DNA of 64,000 nt from Lujinxingia sediminis (GTDB lineage: Bacteria > Myxococcota_A > Bradymonadia > Bradymonadales > Bradymonadaceae): the NCBI RefSeq assembly GCF_004005565.1, contig NZ_SADD01000002.1, positions 310,001-374,000 of the forward strand. The letters are read 5' to 3'. Position numbers and translations under genes: made by a program. The first letter of the stretch is position 1. Each line of letters opens with the position of its first letter. The notes under the pieces are model-generated. The model worked only from the letters and a program-made list of their open reading frames with translations, ran no database searches and was not told the DNA's origin. Of the stretch, positions 37,901 to 45,871 are shown piece after piece.

Positions 37901-38983
37901 CTGCCCGGCGATCCCTTCCAATTTATGACCCGCGTGACCGACTTCAGCTCCCAGCCCGGCCAGAGCGCACCGGGCGATGAGGTCGTCGTCGAGTACGACC
38001 TTCCCGAGGATGCCTGGTACTTCGATCATAACGATCGCGCAGTCGTCCCCTACGCCGTACTGCTGGAGGCGGCGCTGCAGCCCTGCGGGTGGCTCTCGCT
38101 GACTTCCATGGCTTTTGCGGAGGCAGCGCAGCCCCTTTATTACCGCAACCTCGACGGGCAGGCGACGCTTCTGCAGGAGCTGCTGCCGGCCGGCGGCACG
38201 TTGCGCACGCACACGCGCATGACCAACCAGTCGATCTCCGGCTCCATGATCATTCAGAGCTTCGAGGTGCAGTGCACCATCGACACCGTGCCGGTCTACG
38301 AGCTGACGACGACGTTTGGGTTCTTCCCCCACGCCGCGTTGCAAAACCAGGTCGGACTGCCGCTCACCGACCTCGACCGTGAGCGGCTGCAGGCAGCCCC
38401 CGAAGTCACGATCAACCCCGAACTGCGCGCCTCATGGTCAACCCAGGGTCGGAGTGAGACGGGTCGGAGTGAGGCGCTGGAGTTACCCCCGGTGGTCGAC
38501 CTCACGACACCTCCCGACCCCGAGCACCCCGAGCTCTGGCCCGACGCAATGCTGCGCATGATCGATCGCCTCACCTCCTGGGAGGAGTCGGCCACCGGCG
38601 TGCGCGTTCGCGCCGAAAAAGACGTCAATCCGGCCGAGTGGTTCTTTAAAGCCCACTTCTTCCAGGATCCCGTCCAGCCCGGCTCGCTCGGAGTCGAGGC
38701 GATGATCCAGACGCTGCGCTACGCCCTGCTGCGCCTGGGGCTTCATCGCCGCTTTGAGCGCCCGCTGATTGAACCTCTGGCATTGAACCAGGCTCTAACC
38801 TGGAAGTATCGCGGCCAGGTCATCCCCGAAAATCAGAAGATCACCATCCTCCTCGATCTTCACACCGTTGAGGAAAACGACCACGACACGCTCCTCATCA
38901 GTGATGCCTGGCTTCTGGTCGACGGACTGAAGATCTACCATACCTCCAACCTGGCGCTGCGCGTGCGCGAGGAACGATCATGA
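31994..38983 (+). CDS. pfaC: PUFA synthase subunit PfaC (KS-CLF-AT-DH-DH)
   Basis: This encodes 2329 residues. The ketosynthase (1-440) has DAACASS (Cys187), CHATGT (His322) and KSNMGH (His360). A second, degenerate KS (about 475-760) lacks the Cys motif and is the chain-length factor. An acyltransferase-like domain (about 815-1170) has GFSSG (Ser911). After a Pro-rich linker and a GACC..GGTC minisatellite (about 1358-1495) come four FabA-like hotdog units, seen as WYLHRGHIPAGIM, WFFDGHFKNDPCMPG, WYFDHNDRAVVPY and WFFKAHFFQDPVQPG, making two double-hotdog dehydratases. This matches myxobacterial Pfa3 except that the usual C-terminal acylglycerol-phosphate acyltransferase is absent. It overlaps both neighbours by four bases. 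Confidence 0.94.
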   Translation: MSRPTPVAIVGQSCVFPGSLSPETFWQNLLAGRDLLSPPDPERWRAEPAVAMGKPGWRNPGGYVTGFDEVFEPQDYALDADLLRHLDPLVQWSVHCAKQAYLQAQKGDEGRLAIFLGNLSLPSEGMAMRVEDGRLPEAVRDARQASRSEAANLAGQLDRHMSGLPAHLIARALGRPEAPATALDAACASSLYAIKLGIERLRAHQSDLVLAGAVNRADPLFLNIGFQALQALSPTGQSRPFHRDANGLVPTEGCAFVALKRLDDALACGDTILGVIHEVGLSNDGRSDGLLVPSSEGQVRALRAAYRGLDLRPADIGYIECHATGTALGDGRELKSLQALFPDRHDESLPIGSLKSNMGHAITAAGMAGLLKILASMQANQLAPTIHCDAPIDALDTSAFRVVRTPEPWEPARQVAALSAFGFGGNNSHLIVESWPSYARAYPEAIAGNTSNTRIKSGHSSTLGHTPAPQNAEPVEVAVVALATLLPDARTTGEWAATLLNAPSGGERTGGKGGKLHTLTLPFKGLRFPPRDLEVSVPQQIAMLQVAQEAAAFVGGLPRDRTGVFVGMQTDPDVVRHGVRARQAHLSNAEKDAIAPPLSAAAVIGGLPNIVANRINAHLDLGGYSLTMSAEEHSGIVALEEAVQAIRRGELDAAVVGAVEVADDLPEDAAVALVIKRADLARDQGDTILATLPAETDLRDAVSLDAHLPDCGSARGLLAIAAAIALPEFALKRGGEATGLRATAVVATSAAQASPRRTALRRAPLPVALDAPKVHRIDAPIPAFVVASSPEELAEKQTRLTRFAAGGEAPGEGIYPLDAIDGEVAQVFTGAAAAYHGMGQGLLLAFPDLLDDLRGRFARVDAATRWMTHPDAQAQATPLDKLFAASTLAQLHSDLTTEFLGIDFDAAIGFSSGETNALFATGVWRDFDALYDQFSSSGTFTRALGGTFDVLKKAWAEHLNEDEAPQWETWRVVGPRQPLEDALAEEPLVHLTLINAPDDLTIGGHAPAIARVLERLPRHRASHLDYDIAVHIPEVAGFQERWLKLHTRQSFPSTRRLYSHAFLSHYEPTSITVAQALLGQALRTVNFPALINAAYNDGVRIFVEHGARTTLGPWIRQILGERPHLCVSLDSAADSGLRPLANAIARLAAAGVSVDLDAYNARMEHAQNHPLFMTVGRATSSNDATLSFPAHWPSYQISPAAPPSRAAARAPESAPSSAPEQPMSQITILPPAPALPRVTDAAINAPARVQPTFDAPTHAKQHPPTQPPVATHPVASQPGGGAQHDTLHAVVPLSPVQPRSTSTAALPPYFELQRQAYERYLGVLATQAEVHKAFLAHSQRAWQMANQPGHTPGHPSNPMTQGRPFASNDADFSTSGVVLESHTYPATPNASSMTQGHHGVTHRHGVTHGHPNMTLGHPTETTLGHPNTTLGHLNNTTLGHLNNTTLGHPTETTLGHPGNTTHGQKNTTLGHPGNTTHGQKNTTLGHPRETTQGHSNTSNSVELSTSPPAPTPVGPTFDRADLEVLASGNISQVFGPLFSIQDDFPRQVRMPEPPLLLADRVTGIDAEPGVVGTGTIWTETDLTPDAWYLHRGHIPAGIMIEAGQADLLLISWMGADFQNCGKRIYRLLGCELTYRGGLPQAGDTLSYDIHIDGHANQGPIRIFFFHYDCRVGQDIRLSVREGQAGFFSDAELAESMGVLWTPEKEALDEAPAHIRSLIDTELVPSSFSAAQVQAFADGDPAACFGPGYERLLTHTRTPSIHEGRMCLMGEVEELNPSGGPWGRGYLRSRLDITPDHWFFDGHFKNDPCMPGTLMFEAGMQAMSFYMAACGLTLARDGWRFEPAPDIPYQLRCRGQVTPTSRVLTYEIFVEELNDATSGGRPALRAHILATVDGLKAFHCRSMVMHLVPDTPMGERIACEGMPEDRDSRAVECGGVIHDRFALEATGIGPATACMGPAYQRFEDAGRMPRLPGDPFQFMTRVTDFSSQPGQSAPGDEVVVEYDLPEDAWYFDHNDRAVVPYAVLLEAALQPCGWLSLTSMAFAEAAQPLYYRNLDGQATLLQELLPAGGTLRTHTRMTNQSISGSMIIQSFEVQCTIDTVPVYELTTTFGFFPHAALQNQVGLPLTDLDRERLQAAPEVTINPELRASWSTQGRSETGRSEALELPPVVDLTTPPDPEHPELWPDAMLRMIDRLTSWEESATGVRVRAEKDVNPAEWFFKAHFFQDPVQPGSLGVEAMIQTLRYALLRLGLHRRFERPLIEPLALNQALTWKYRGQVIPENQKITILLDLHTVEENDHDTLLISDAWLLVDGLKIYHTSNLALRVREERS
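36070..36476 (+). repeat. in-frame core minisatellite in pfaC
   Basis: Fourteen cores start at 36172, 36193, 36211, 36232, 36256, 36277, 36301, 36325, 36349, 36373, 36394, 36418, 36439 and 36463, with one more at 36070. Spacings are 18, 21 or 24 bp, all multiples of three. They translate as runs of TLGH, THGH/THGQ and TQGH joined by PTET, PNT, LNN or PGN. The block sits between the acyltransferase and the first dehydratase, where a flexible linker tolerates insertion. Confidence 0.95.
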
Positions 38984-41900
38984 CGCAGCCCGCATCTTCC
39001 CTCACTCGTGTGCTCACCGGCGAGTTTCGTCGAGTGGCGATTCTCAACCGCGGCGAAGCAGCGATGCGTTTTATTCGTGGCGCCAAGACCTGGAGTCGTC
39101 GCGAACGTGTGCCGCTGGAAACCATCGCACTCTACACCTCCATCGACGCTGACGCGCCCTTTGTGCAAGCAGCCACCCACGCCGTCGCGCTGCCCGACCC
39201 GTCCCCGGGCGAAGCCTCGCCCTACGTTAACATCGATCTTTTGCTGGATACCGCCCAGGCTGCCGGTGCCGACGCCATCTGGCCTGGCTGGGGCTTTGTC
39301 TCCGAAGATCCCGCGCTGGCGGATGCCTGCCATAAGCGGGGCCTGATCTTTCTAGGCCCCCCGGCCTCAGCCACCCTCCAGGTGGCCGACAAGATCCACG
39401 CCAAACAACTCGCCGAGCGCTGCGACGTGCCGGTGGCGCCCTGGTCAAAAGAGCCCGTTTCCGACTCAAAAGCTGCGCTGGAGGTCCTGCACACCATCGG
39501 GTACCCGGCCCTCCTCAAGTCCGCAGCCGGAGGCGGGGGCCGGGGCATCCGCCTGGTTCATGCCCCCGATCAGGTCGAAGATGCCTTTAAGAGCGCCTCA
39601 ACCGAAGCCCTGATCAGCAGCGGCAACCCCGCCCTATTCATCGAGCGCTACATCACCGAAGCCCGCCACGTCGAAGTCCAGGTGCTCGCTGACACCCATG
39701 GCAACGTCTGGACGCTGGGCACTCGCGACTGCTCGGTACAACGTCGCAACCAGAAACTTCTTGAAGAAGCTCCGGCCCCGGGACTCCCCACAGAACTCAG
39801 CCAACGCCTGGAAGCCTGCGCCCGCCGCATTGCCCGGGCCTGCGCTTACGTCGGCGTGGGCACTGTCGAATACCTCGTACTTCCCACAACCCTGGGTCAT
39901 GCTTCGGCACATGATTCTGCGGCGACTCAAACGACCCTGGGTCATGCTTCGGCACATGATTCTGCGGCGACCCAAACGACCCTGGGTCATGCTTCGGCAC
40001 ATGATTCTGCGGCGACTCAAACGACCCTGGGTCACTCCGCGCAACCAACCCAGGGTCATCGATCCCCCTCACAACAAGAGGGCGATCTCACCTTCGTCTT
40101 CCTCGAAATGAACACCCGACTTCAGGTCGAACACACCGTCACCGAAGCGATCTTCGGCATCGATCTTGTTGCCGCTCAGATCGATGTCGCGCGTGGCCTG
40201 GACCTGAGTTCCAGAGCTCGCCCGGAGCCGCGTGGGGTGGCTGTAGAGGCGCGCCTCAACGCCGAAGATCCCGACGACGGCTTCGCTCCGCGCACCGGGC
40301 AAATCCTGCGCTTCGTCGCCCCCGATGGCCCCTGGATCCGCGTGGATAGCGGATACGCCGAGGGCAACACCATCCCCTCGGCCTTCGACTCGAATGTCGC
40401 CAAAATCATCACCTGGGGCATTAACCGCCGGGACGCGCTGGCCCGCCTCCACAGCGCCCTCGATGACACCGTGCTGGCCCTGGAGACCGGCCTCTCCAAC
40501 CGCGCCCTTTTGCGCGAACTCGTCGCCGACTCCGATTACCACGATGGCCCGGTCACCACCGCGTGGCTCGACGCATTTCTTGCGCACAGGCCCCGCGCCC
40601 ACCAGCGTCACGAACTCGCCGTCGCGCTGGCAGCAGCGGCGATCGGCGATCACCTGGCGACCCGTCGTCAGGAGCTGCGCCTCTTCTTTGCCCAGGCTCT
40701 TACCGGCCTCCCGCGGCGCCTCTCTGCGCCGGGCCCCCGAGAACTCAGCTACCGCGTCGACGGCACTCCCATCGACATCACCATCGCCACCCTTGCTCCG
40801 ATGACCTACCTGGCCTCCTGCGGTCCCTGGGAAGCGATCCTTGAGGCACGCCCCACCGGCAACGCCCATATGGTGTTGACTATCGGCAACGACACCTACC
40901 AGGTCATCCGCGTCGCCCGCCCCGATCATGTCGTCCTTGAGGTCAACGGGGTAGCTCATCGTCTTGAAAAACGCTCCGACGGCAACATCACCGCCCCCAT
41001 CCCGGCAGCCATCAACCAGATTCACGTCGAGCCCGGTCAACGCGTAAGCTCCGGCCAGCGCCTCATTACGCTGGAGGCGATGAAGATGGAGTTTCCCGTC
41101 GTCGCCCCTCTCGATGGCGTGGTCGAGAGCATTCTCACCGCGCGCTCATCCTCGGTCGAAGCTGGCCAACCTCTTCTTCGACTGCAACCCGACAGCGATG
41201 CCACTTCCGAAGGCGCTCCCGTCGTCTCGCTCTCACTTCCAGGTCTAAGCCGCCGCGCACTGAACACCGCCGAAGTCCTGCACGCCCAACTTCTCGGCTA
41301 CGACGTCGACCCGGACCTGGCTACCACCGCGCTCGACACCCTGCTCGATTCCCCCGAACGCCTGCAGCGTGATGAGCTCCTCGACCTCTTTGCGACCTAC
41401 TGTGCCGGCGAGTCCCTCTTCTGGCACGGTCGCGAAGACGACGCGGCGAACTCTGCCGGCGACTCCAGCGCCGAACAGCTCGCCCGCTTTCTGCGTCAAC
41501 GCCACCTCGACGACGAACGTCTCTCGGAGCGTTTTACTGCCAAACTCCGCCTCTATCTGGCCTCGCACGGCCTCAAACGCGACCATGAATGTCGGCCTGG
41601 CGAGCGCCTCGATCACGCGCTGATGCGCCTGTTACAGGCGCGTAAGGAGCGCAAACTTCGCGACCGCCTCGCCACCGAAGTGCTGCGCGCCCTTCTTAGT
41701 TCAACGCGCAACGCCGAACACCTCGCATCACCTTCGTCGCTTCAGCAGCACTTCGGCCCCTTGCACACCACGCTCCCCACCCTTCTGGAAGCCCTGGCCG
41801 GCGACACCACACGCAGACGTCGCTGGGAGCTGGCCGCATTGGTCTGGCAGCTTCGCCACGCCCTGGAGTCTACCGCGAGCGCAGCGCCCGCGCCGCCCCG

Positions 41901-44187
41901 CCCGACCTTCTGGGACAACCCCACCCCATCGCTCACCCCCACCCCATTTTGCCTCACTCCCACACAACCGGGGGTTGAGCCATCGTCAGATATGGCGCTG
42001 CGATCGTGGGCACTCACCACGACCGACGATCCCGATGACAGCCGTCTCTGGGTCGAGGTCTGCGTGGCCCCCAAAGGTGATGACGATCTCGATCTACTCT
42101 CTCTTAAACGCGCCTTTTTGCAGGCCGCTACAACTCTGCGTCATCACATCGCAAAGACCACTGCGACGCCCTCATTCAACCGCATCATCCTCAGCTATAT
42201 CGGCGAGCTCAACGCCACCAACGCCTCGATCACCGAGCTCGCCGAACAGCTCAACGCCCAGAGCGCCGACCTCGCTCTCGAACTTACACTTCTCCGCTCC
42301 AGCGCCGGGCTGACGCTCAACAAACGCCCCTGCAACGCGATTATCTTCGGTCCGGCAACCGGCCTCGGCGCCTCTTTTGCCGGTGTCGAGACTCTTCCCC
42401 CTGCGCCTCCACTATCCTCAGCCGACCGCGGTGCACTGCAGGCCCACCGCCGAGGCCTCTTCCACCCCTCGGAGGTCATCGCCTGGCTAACCGGGGGTCA
42501 GACCTCACCCATTGTTCATGCAGCGATCGCGACATCATCGCCTTACACAGGCACCTTTCAGGAGTGGGATTTTGACGCCCAAAACAACTTCGCCCCCACC
42601 TCCCGGGCTCCGGGCCAACATCAGGCCAACCTGGTCGTTGGGCTCATCACCAACTCACTGCCCGACGCCTCCACGCTGACCCGGGTTCTCATCATCGGCG
42701 ATGCCACCCGTACGATGGGCTCACTGGGCGAGGCCGAGTGCCGCCGTATTTGCCTGGCACTGGACCTGGCCCGCGAGCGAGACCTGCCGGTGGAGTGGGT
42801 TGCGCTGAGTTCCGGCGCGCGCATCGCCATGGACTCCGGCACCGAGAACCTCGACTGGACCGCGCGTGTGCTGCGCCGCATCGTCGAGATGACGCAAAAC
42901 GGACACCCTATCCACGTCATCGTCGATGGCCCCTGCGTCGGCGCCCAGTCCTACTGGAACGCCGAAGCCACCATGCTCATGCACTGCAAGGGCGCACTCA
43001 TCATGACCCATCGCGGCTACATGATCCTTACCGGTCGCAAAGCCCTGGAGTTCTCCGGCTCGGTCAGCGCCGAGAGCAACACCGCGCTGGGCGGAGCTCC
43101 GATCATGTTCCCCAATGGCGAGGCTCAGTACGAAGCCAATGACCTTATCGACGCCTACCGACTGCTCTTTACGCACTATCGCCTGACTCGCCCCAGGGGC
43201 GTAGATCACCGCATATTTGCGCCGCCATCCTCAACCCTCGGTCATGCATCACAGGCCGAAAACTCGCCGCCATCTTCAACCCTGGGTCATCCCGCTCAGG
43301 CCGAAACTCGTGGCAACTTCACCCATTCTCCCCCTTCCTCGAACGGGTCCTCTGCCGAGCTCAACGCGATCTTCGATCCCGACCTGAACCCCGGCAAAAA
43401 GAAGCCCTTTGCGATTCGCACCTTGATGCAAGCAGTCCTCGACTCGGGCGCGCCCACCCTGGAGCGGTGGTCTGCGCTACAGGGGGGCGAATCGGCGGTG
43501 GTGTGGCTGGGAGAGCTCGGCGGGCAATCGGTCACGATGATCGGCGTTGAGTCGCAACCCATCCAGCGTCGCGGACCGGCCCCGGTCGACGGTCCCGATA
43601 CCTGGATGAGCGGCACCCTCTTTCCCCACTCCTCGCGCAAAATCGCGCGCGCCATTCATGCCGCAAGCGGGGTGCACCCCCTGGTGATCCTCGCCAATCT
43701 AAGCGGCTTCGACGGCTCTCCAGAATCATTGCGCGAGCGTCAGCTTGAATGGGGCGCAGAAATCGCCCGCGCCGTCATCAACTTCGAAGGGCCCATCCTC
43801 TTCAACGTCGTGGCGCGCTATCACGGCGGGGCGTTTGTCGTCTTCTCCCAGGCTCTCAACGAAAACCTCCATGCCACCGCCCTTGAGCACACCTTTGCCA
43901 GCGTCATCGGGGGCGCCCCGGCTGCGGCAGTCGTATTTCCCGGTCTCGTTCAACGCCGCCTGATCGCGCACCCCGACTATCCGCAGGCCGATGCCAACGC
44001 GAACCCCGCTCAACGCCGCGCCGATCTCCAGTCCCTGCGCGCTCGCATTCAGGCCGAACTCGCCAGCGAGTTCGACCACATTCACAATGTCCACCGTGCC
44101 CGCGAGGTCGGCTCGATTCACGACATCATCACCCCCGGACGACTGCGCGAGCATCTGATCAATCGCCTGGTCGACCCGATAAAATAA
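38980..44187 (+). CDS. single-chain acetyl/acyl-CoA carboxylase (BC-BCCP-CT)
   Basis: This is a 1735-residue fusion. The biotin carboxylase (about 12-540) has the ATP-grasp loop SAAGGGGRGIRLV and EMNTRLQVEH. The biotinyl domain has EAMKMEF (Lys702). A long helical central region (about 750-1190) resembles eukaryotic-type ACC. The carboxyltransferase (about 1190-1735) has GARIAMDSG, GVHPLVILANLSGF (acyl-CoA/biotin pocket) and YHGGAFVVF. It makes malonyl-CoA, the extender for the overlapping PUFA synthase genes. A 45-bp repeat block is inserted in the carboxylase at about residues 303-365, between YVGVGTVEYLV and LTFVFLEMNTR, which in E. coli biotin carboxylase is a short beta-hairpin. A second block lies in the carboxyltransferase linker. 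Confidence 0.93.
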   Translation: MTQPASSLTRVLTGEFRRVAILNRGEAAMRFIRGAKTWSRRERVPLETIALYTSIDADAPFVQAATHAVALPDPSPGEASPYVNIDLLLDTAQAAGADAIWPGWGFVSEDPALADACHKRGLIFLGPPASATLQVADKIHAKQLAERCDVPVAPWSKEPVSDSKAALEVLHTIGYPALLKSAAGGGGRGIRLVHAPDQVEDAFKSASTEALISSGNPALFIERYITEARHVEVQVLADTHGNVWTLGTRDCSVQRRNQKLLEEAPAPGLPTELSQRLEACARRIARACAYVGVGTVEYLVLPTTLGHASAHDSAATQTTLGHASAHDSAATQTTLGHASAHDSAATQTTLGHSAQPTQGHRSPSQQEGDLTFVFLEMNTRLQVEHTVTEAIFGIDLVAAQIDVARGLDLSSRARPEPRGVAVEARLNAEDPDDGFAPRTGQILRFVAPDGPWIRVDSGYAEGNTIPSAFDSNVAKIITWGINRRDALARLHSALDDTVLALETGLSNRALLRELVADSDYHDGPVTTAWLDAFLAHRPRAHQRHELAVALAAAAIGDHLATRRQELRLFFAQALTGLPRRLSAPGPRELSYRVDGTPIDITIATLAPMTYLASCGPWEAILEARPTGNAHMVLTIGNDTYQVIRVARPDHVVLEVNGVAHRLEKRSDGNITAPIPAAINQIHVEPGQRVSSGQRLITLEAMKMEFPVVAPLDGVVESILTARSSSVEAGQPLLRLQPDSDATSEGAPVVSLSLPGLSRRALNTAEVLHAQLLGYDVDPDLATTALDTLLDSPERLQRDELLDLFATYCAGESLFWHGREDDAANSAGDSSAEQLARFLRQRHLDDERLSERFTAKLRLYLASHGLKRDHECRPGERLDHALMRLLQARKERKLRDRLATEVLRALLSSTRNAEHLASPSSLQQHFGPLHTTLPTLLEALAGDTTRRRRWELAALVWQLRHALESTASAAPAPPRPTFWDNPTPSLTPTPFCLTPTQPGVEPSSDMALRSWALTTTDDPDDSRLWVEVCVAPKGDDDLDLLSLKRAFLQAATTLRHHIAKTTATPSFNRIILSYIGELNATNASITELAEQLNAQSADLALELTLLRSSAGLTLNKRPCNAIIFGPATGLGASFAGVETLPPAPPLSSADRGALQAHRRGLFHPSEVIAWLTGGQTSPIVHAAIATSSPYTGTFQEWDFDAQNNFAPTSRAPGQHQANLVVGLITNSLPDASTLTRVLIIGDATRTMGSLGEAECRRICLALDLARERDLPVEWVALSSGARIAMDSGTENLDWTARVLRRIVEMTQNGHPIHVIVDGPCVGAQSYWNAEATMLMHCKGALIMTHRGYMILTGRKALEFSGSVSAESNTALGGAPIMFPNGEAQYEANDLIDAYRLLFTHYRLTRPRGVDHRIFAPPSSTLGHASQAENSPPSSTLGHPAQAETRGNFTHSPPSSNGSSAELNAIFDPDLNPGKKKPFAIRTLMQAVLDSGAPTLERWSALQGGESAVVWLGELGGQSVTMIGVESQPIQRRGPAPVDGPDTWMSGTLFPHSSRKIARAIHAASGVHPLVILANLSGFDGSPESLRERQLEWGAEIARAVINFEGPILFNVVARYHGGAFVVFSQALNENLHATALEHTFASVIGGAPAAAVVFPGLVQRRLIAHPDYPQADANANPAQRRADLQSLRARIQAELASEFDHIHNVHRAREVGSIHDIITPGRLREHLINRLVDPIK
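39889..40062 (+). repeat. 45-bp in-frame repeat inside the biotin carboxylase domain
   Basis: Cores start at 39889, 39934, 39979 and 40024, exactly 45 bp apart, with a further inverted-type core (ACCCAGGGT) at 40048. The three full units are nearly identical and encode TTLGHASAHDSAATQ. The block enlarges the hairpin next to the active-site EMNTRLQVEH. Confidence 0.95.
43221..43310 (+). repeat. 45-bp in-frame repeat in the carboxyltransferase domain
   Basis: Two diverged units beginning GCCGCCATC at 43221 and 43266 each carry a core (ACCCTCGGTC, ACCCTGGGTC). They encode PPSSTLGH(A/P)-QAE segments in the linker between the two lobes of the carboxyltransferase. Confidence 0.9.
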
Positions 44188-44199
44188 CGACTCTCCCAT

Positions 44200-44212
44200 T
44201 GACCCAGGGTCA
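44200..44212. repeat. isolated repeat core upstream of the RAYT gene
   Basis: The 13-bp word TGACCCAGGGTCA lies just after the carboxylase stop and 145 bases before the transposase gene. It is palindromic except at its central base. Confidence 0.85.
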
Positions 44213-44357
44213 GCGATCGCCCGGTAAATCCAGGCCGATCCGACCTCTTTCTTCCGTCCCCTGTCACAAGCGAGTCAATTTCCAGACAACACTGGCAGCG
44301 ATCCATCGATAATAGAACGTCGTGGTACCACACTGACCTACACCACGGAGTCCATCG

Positions 44358-45305
44358 ATGACGCTTCCTCGCCGCCAACTGCCCAATGAAGTCGTCTCCC
44401 TTGTCCGTCACACCCACCAACACGAGCACACGCTCACCCCGTGCGACACGACCAACGAAATCATCGCGTATCAGATGGCCTGCGCCGCAACGGAGCACAA
44501 CCAGAGCGTCCACACGGTCGTAGCGATGTGCGATCACATCCACACCATCGTCCACGACCACAACGCTGTCCGAAGCGACTTCATGCGCGACCTCAACGCC
44601 GGCATTGCCCGCGCCATGAATCACTCACGGGGAACTCGCGGCGGTTTCTGGGACCGCACCCCCTTCAACGAGGTGCTCCTGCTCAACCTCAACGCCATTG
44701 AGCAGCAGATCGTCTACACCTGCCTCAATCCCGTCGCTACCGGCGAGGTTGACTCCCTCGACGCATGGCCCGGATTCGTCATTCGCCCCCGAGACTGGGG
44801 CAAACCCATGCGTGTCCCAAAACCAGAGTGCTTCTACGGCGATGACCGACCCGACGTCGTCGAGTTCATCCCTCAACCACCTCCCGGCTACGAGAAACTC
44901 TCGCTCGAAGAGGTGATTGAGCACTTTGAGAACCTGATCGAAGAAGGCCGGCAAACATTGCTGGCCGCGAGGCCTGCCGCTCAGCCCAAACCCAACATGT
45001 TCGTCCCTCCGGCTCCCCAGGAAGATCCCAGAACGCCTGTACTGCGCAAGCGAACTCGTCCGCGCTTTGCAGCCGGTGACCCGGCACTTATCGCGCAAGC
45101 CAGAGAGCAATATCGAAGCTTTTTAGAGGTGTACCGCCGCCAACGTAAGAAGTGGCTTAACGGGGCCAAACCTCGACGTTGCACCTTTCCTGCCGGGACG
45201 GTCTGGCTGCGCAAAAACTCTCCCGTGCTCTGTGCGCCTCCCCCGGCAGTCTCACTGGGTGTCTTTCTCCCCCGCTCAGCAGCGGAACCGCCGGTGGCAG
45301 CCTGA
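44358..45305 (+). CDS. RAYT-like HUH (Y1) transposase
   Basis: This is a 315-residue REP-associated tyrosine transposase relative. The HUH motif is His60-Ile-His62 in VAMCDHIHTIVHD. It is followed by the RAYT landmarks FMRDLNAGIARAMN, GGFWDRTPFNEVLL and QQIVYTCLNPVATG with candidate catalytic Tyr120. A basic C-terminal extension (about 215-290, RKRTRPRF...YRRQRKKWLNGAKPRR) is longer than in Escherichia RAYTs and may bind DNA. GGAG lies eight bases before the ATG. RAYTs are single-copy domesticated-type transposases linked to REP palindromes. Here it is bracketed by cores of this window's repeat family (44200 and 45692-45841), so it may act on them. That link is inference. Confidence 0.82.
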   Translation: MTLPRRQLPNEVVSLVRHTHQHEHTLTPCDTTNEIIAYQMACAATEHNQSVHTVVAMCDHIHTIVHDHNAVRSDFMRDLNAGIARAMNHSRGTRGGFWDRTPFNEVLLLNLNAIEQQIVYTCLNPVATGEVDSLDAWPGFVIRPRDWGKPMRVPKPECFYGDDRPDVVEFIPQPPPGYEKLSLEEVIEHFENLIEEGRQTLLAARPAAQPKPNMFVPPAPQEDPRTPVLRKRTRPRFAAGDPALIAQAREQYRSFLEVYRRQRKKWLNGAKPRRCTFPAGTVWLRKNSPVLCAPPPAVSLGVFLPRSAAEPPVAA

Positions 45306-45691
45306 TCGCCAGAAATCTGAGTTTCCGACGACAGTCTGATAACTGGCATCGCTCTTCAAAAGCGAACACACGCTCACAACGCCCCCCCCCAATATGCGAG
45401 CCTGTGATTACGCGCTCAACCTGGCACAACGATCGCCACGTTTCAGACGCGTGAAAGATAACGGCCCCGGTATCCCCGAGGATATCCAACTCCGACGATC
45501 CGAGCCTTTTTCACACGCGAGCTGATCAGCAGGCCGCCCGTCTCGGGCTGACCTCCAAGGCGTTGTGGCATTGAGCGTCGGGGCACCGTCGACGATGGCA
45601 CCTCTCTGGTGTCCCCCATCCCCAGCCGAGCCAGGCATGCCCTGGCGCACTTCAACGGGCCATTTCACGGCACGATATCTCAGCCTGGCTC

Positions 45692-45841
45692 GACCGACGG
45701 TTATCCAACAACCTACGGTCATTCTTCCTGGCTCGACCTACGGTTATCCAACAACCTACGGTTATCCAACAACCTACGGTTATTCCGCGACCCACGGTCA
45801 TTCTGCAACCGCGACCCACGGTCATTCTGCAACCCACGATC
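45692..45841. repeat. core array 4 (18/24 bp), downstream of the RAYT gene
   Basis: Cores start at 45692, 45710, 45735, 45753, 45771, 45789, 45813 and 45831, spaced 18, 25, 18, 18, 18, 24 and 18 bp. Forms are AACCTACGGT[TC], GACCGACGGTT and GACCCACGGTC, joined by T-ATCCAAC or ATTCTGC. This array departs from the 23/34/44 rule. The rest of 45306-45871 holds no gene; a run of nine C occurs near 45381. Confidence 0.88.
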
Positions 45842-45871
45842 AAACACACACCGCGGTCATTTTCCCCTACA

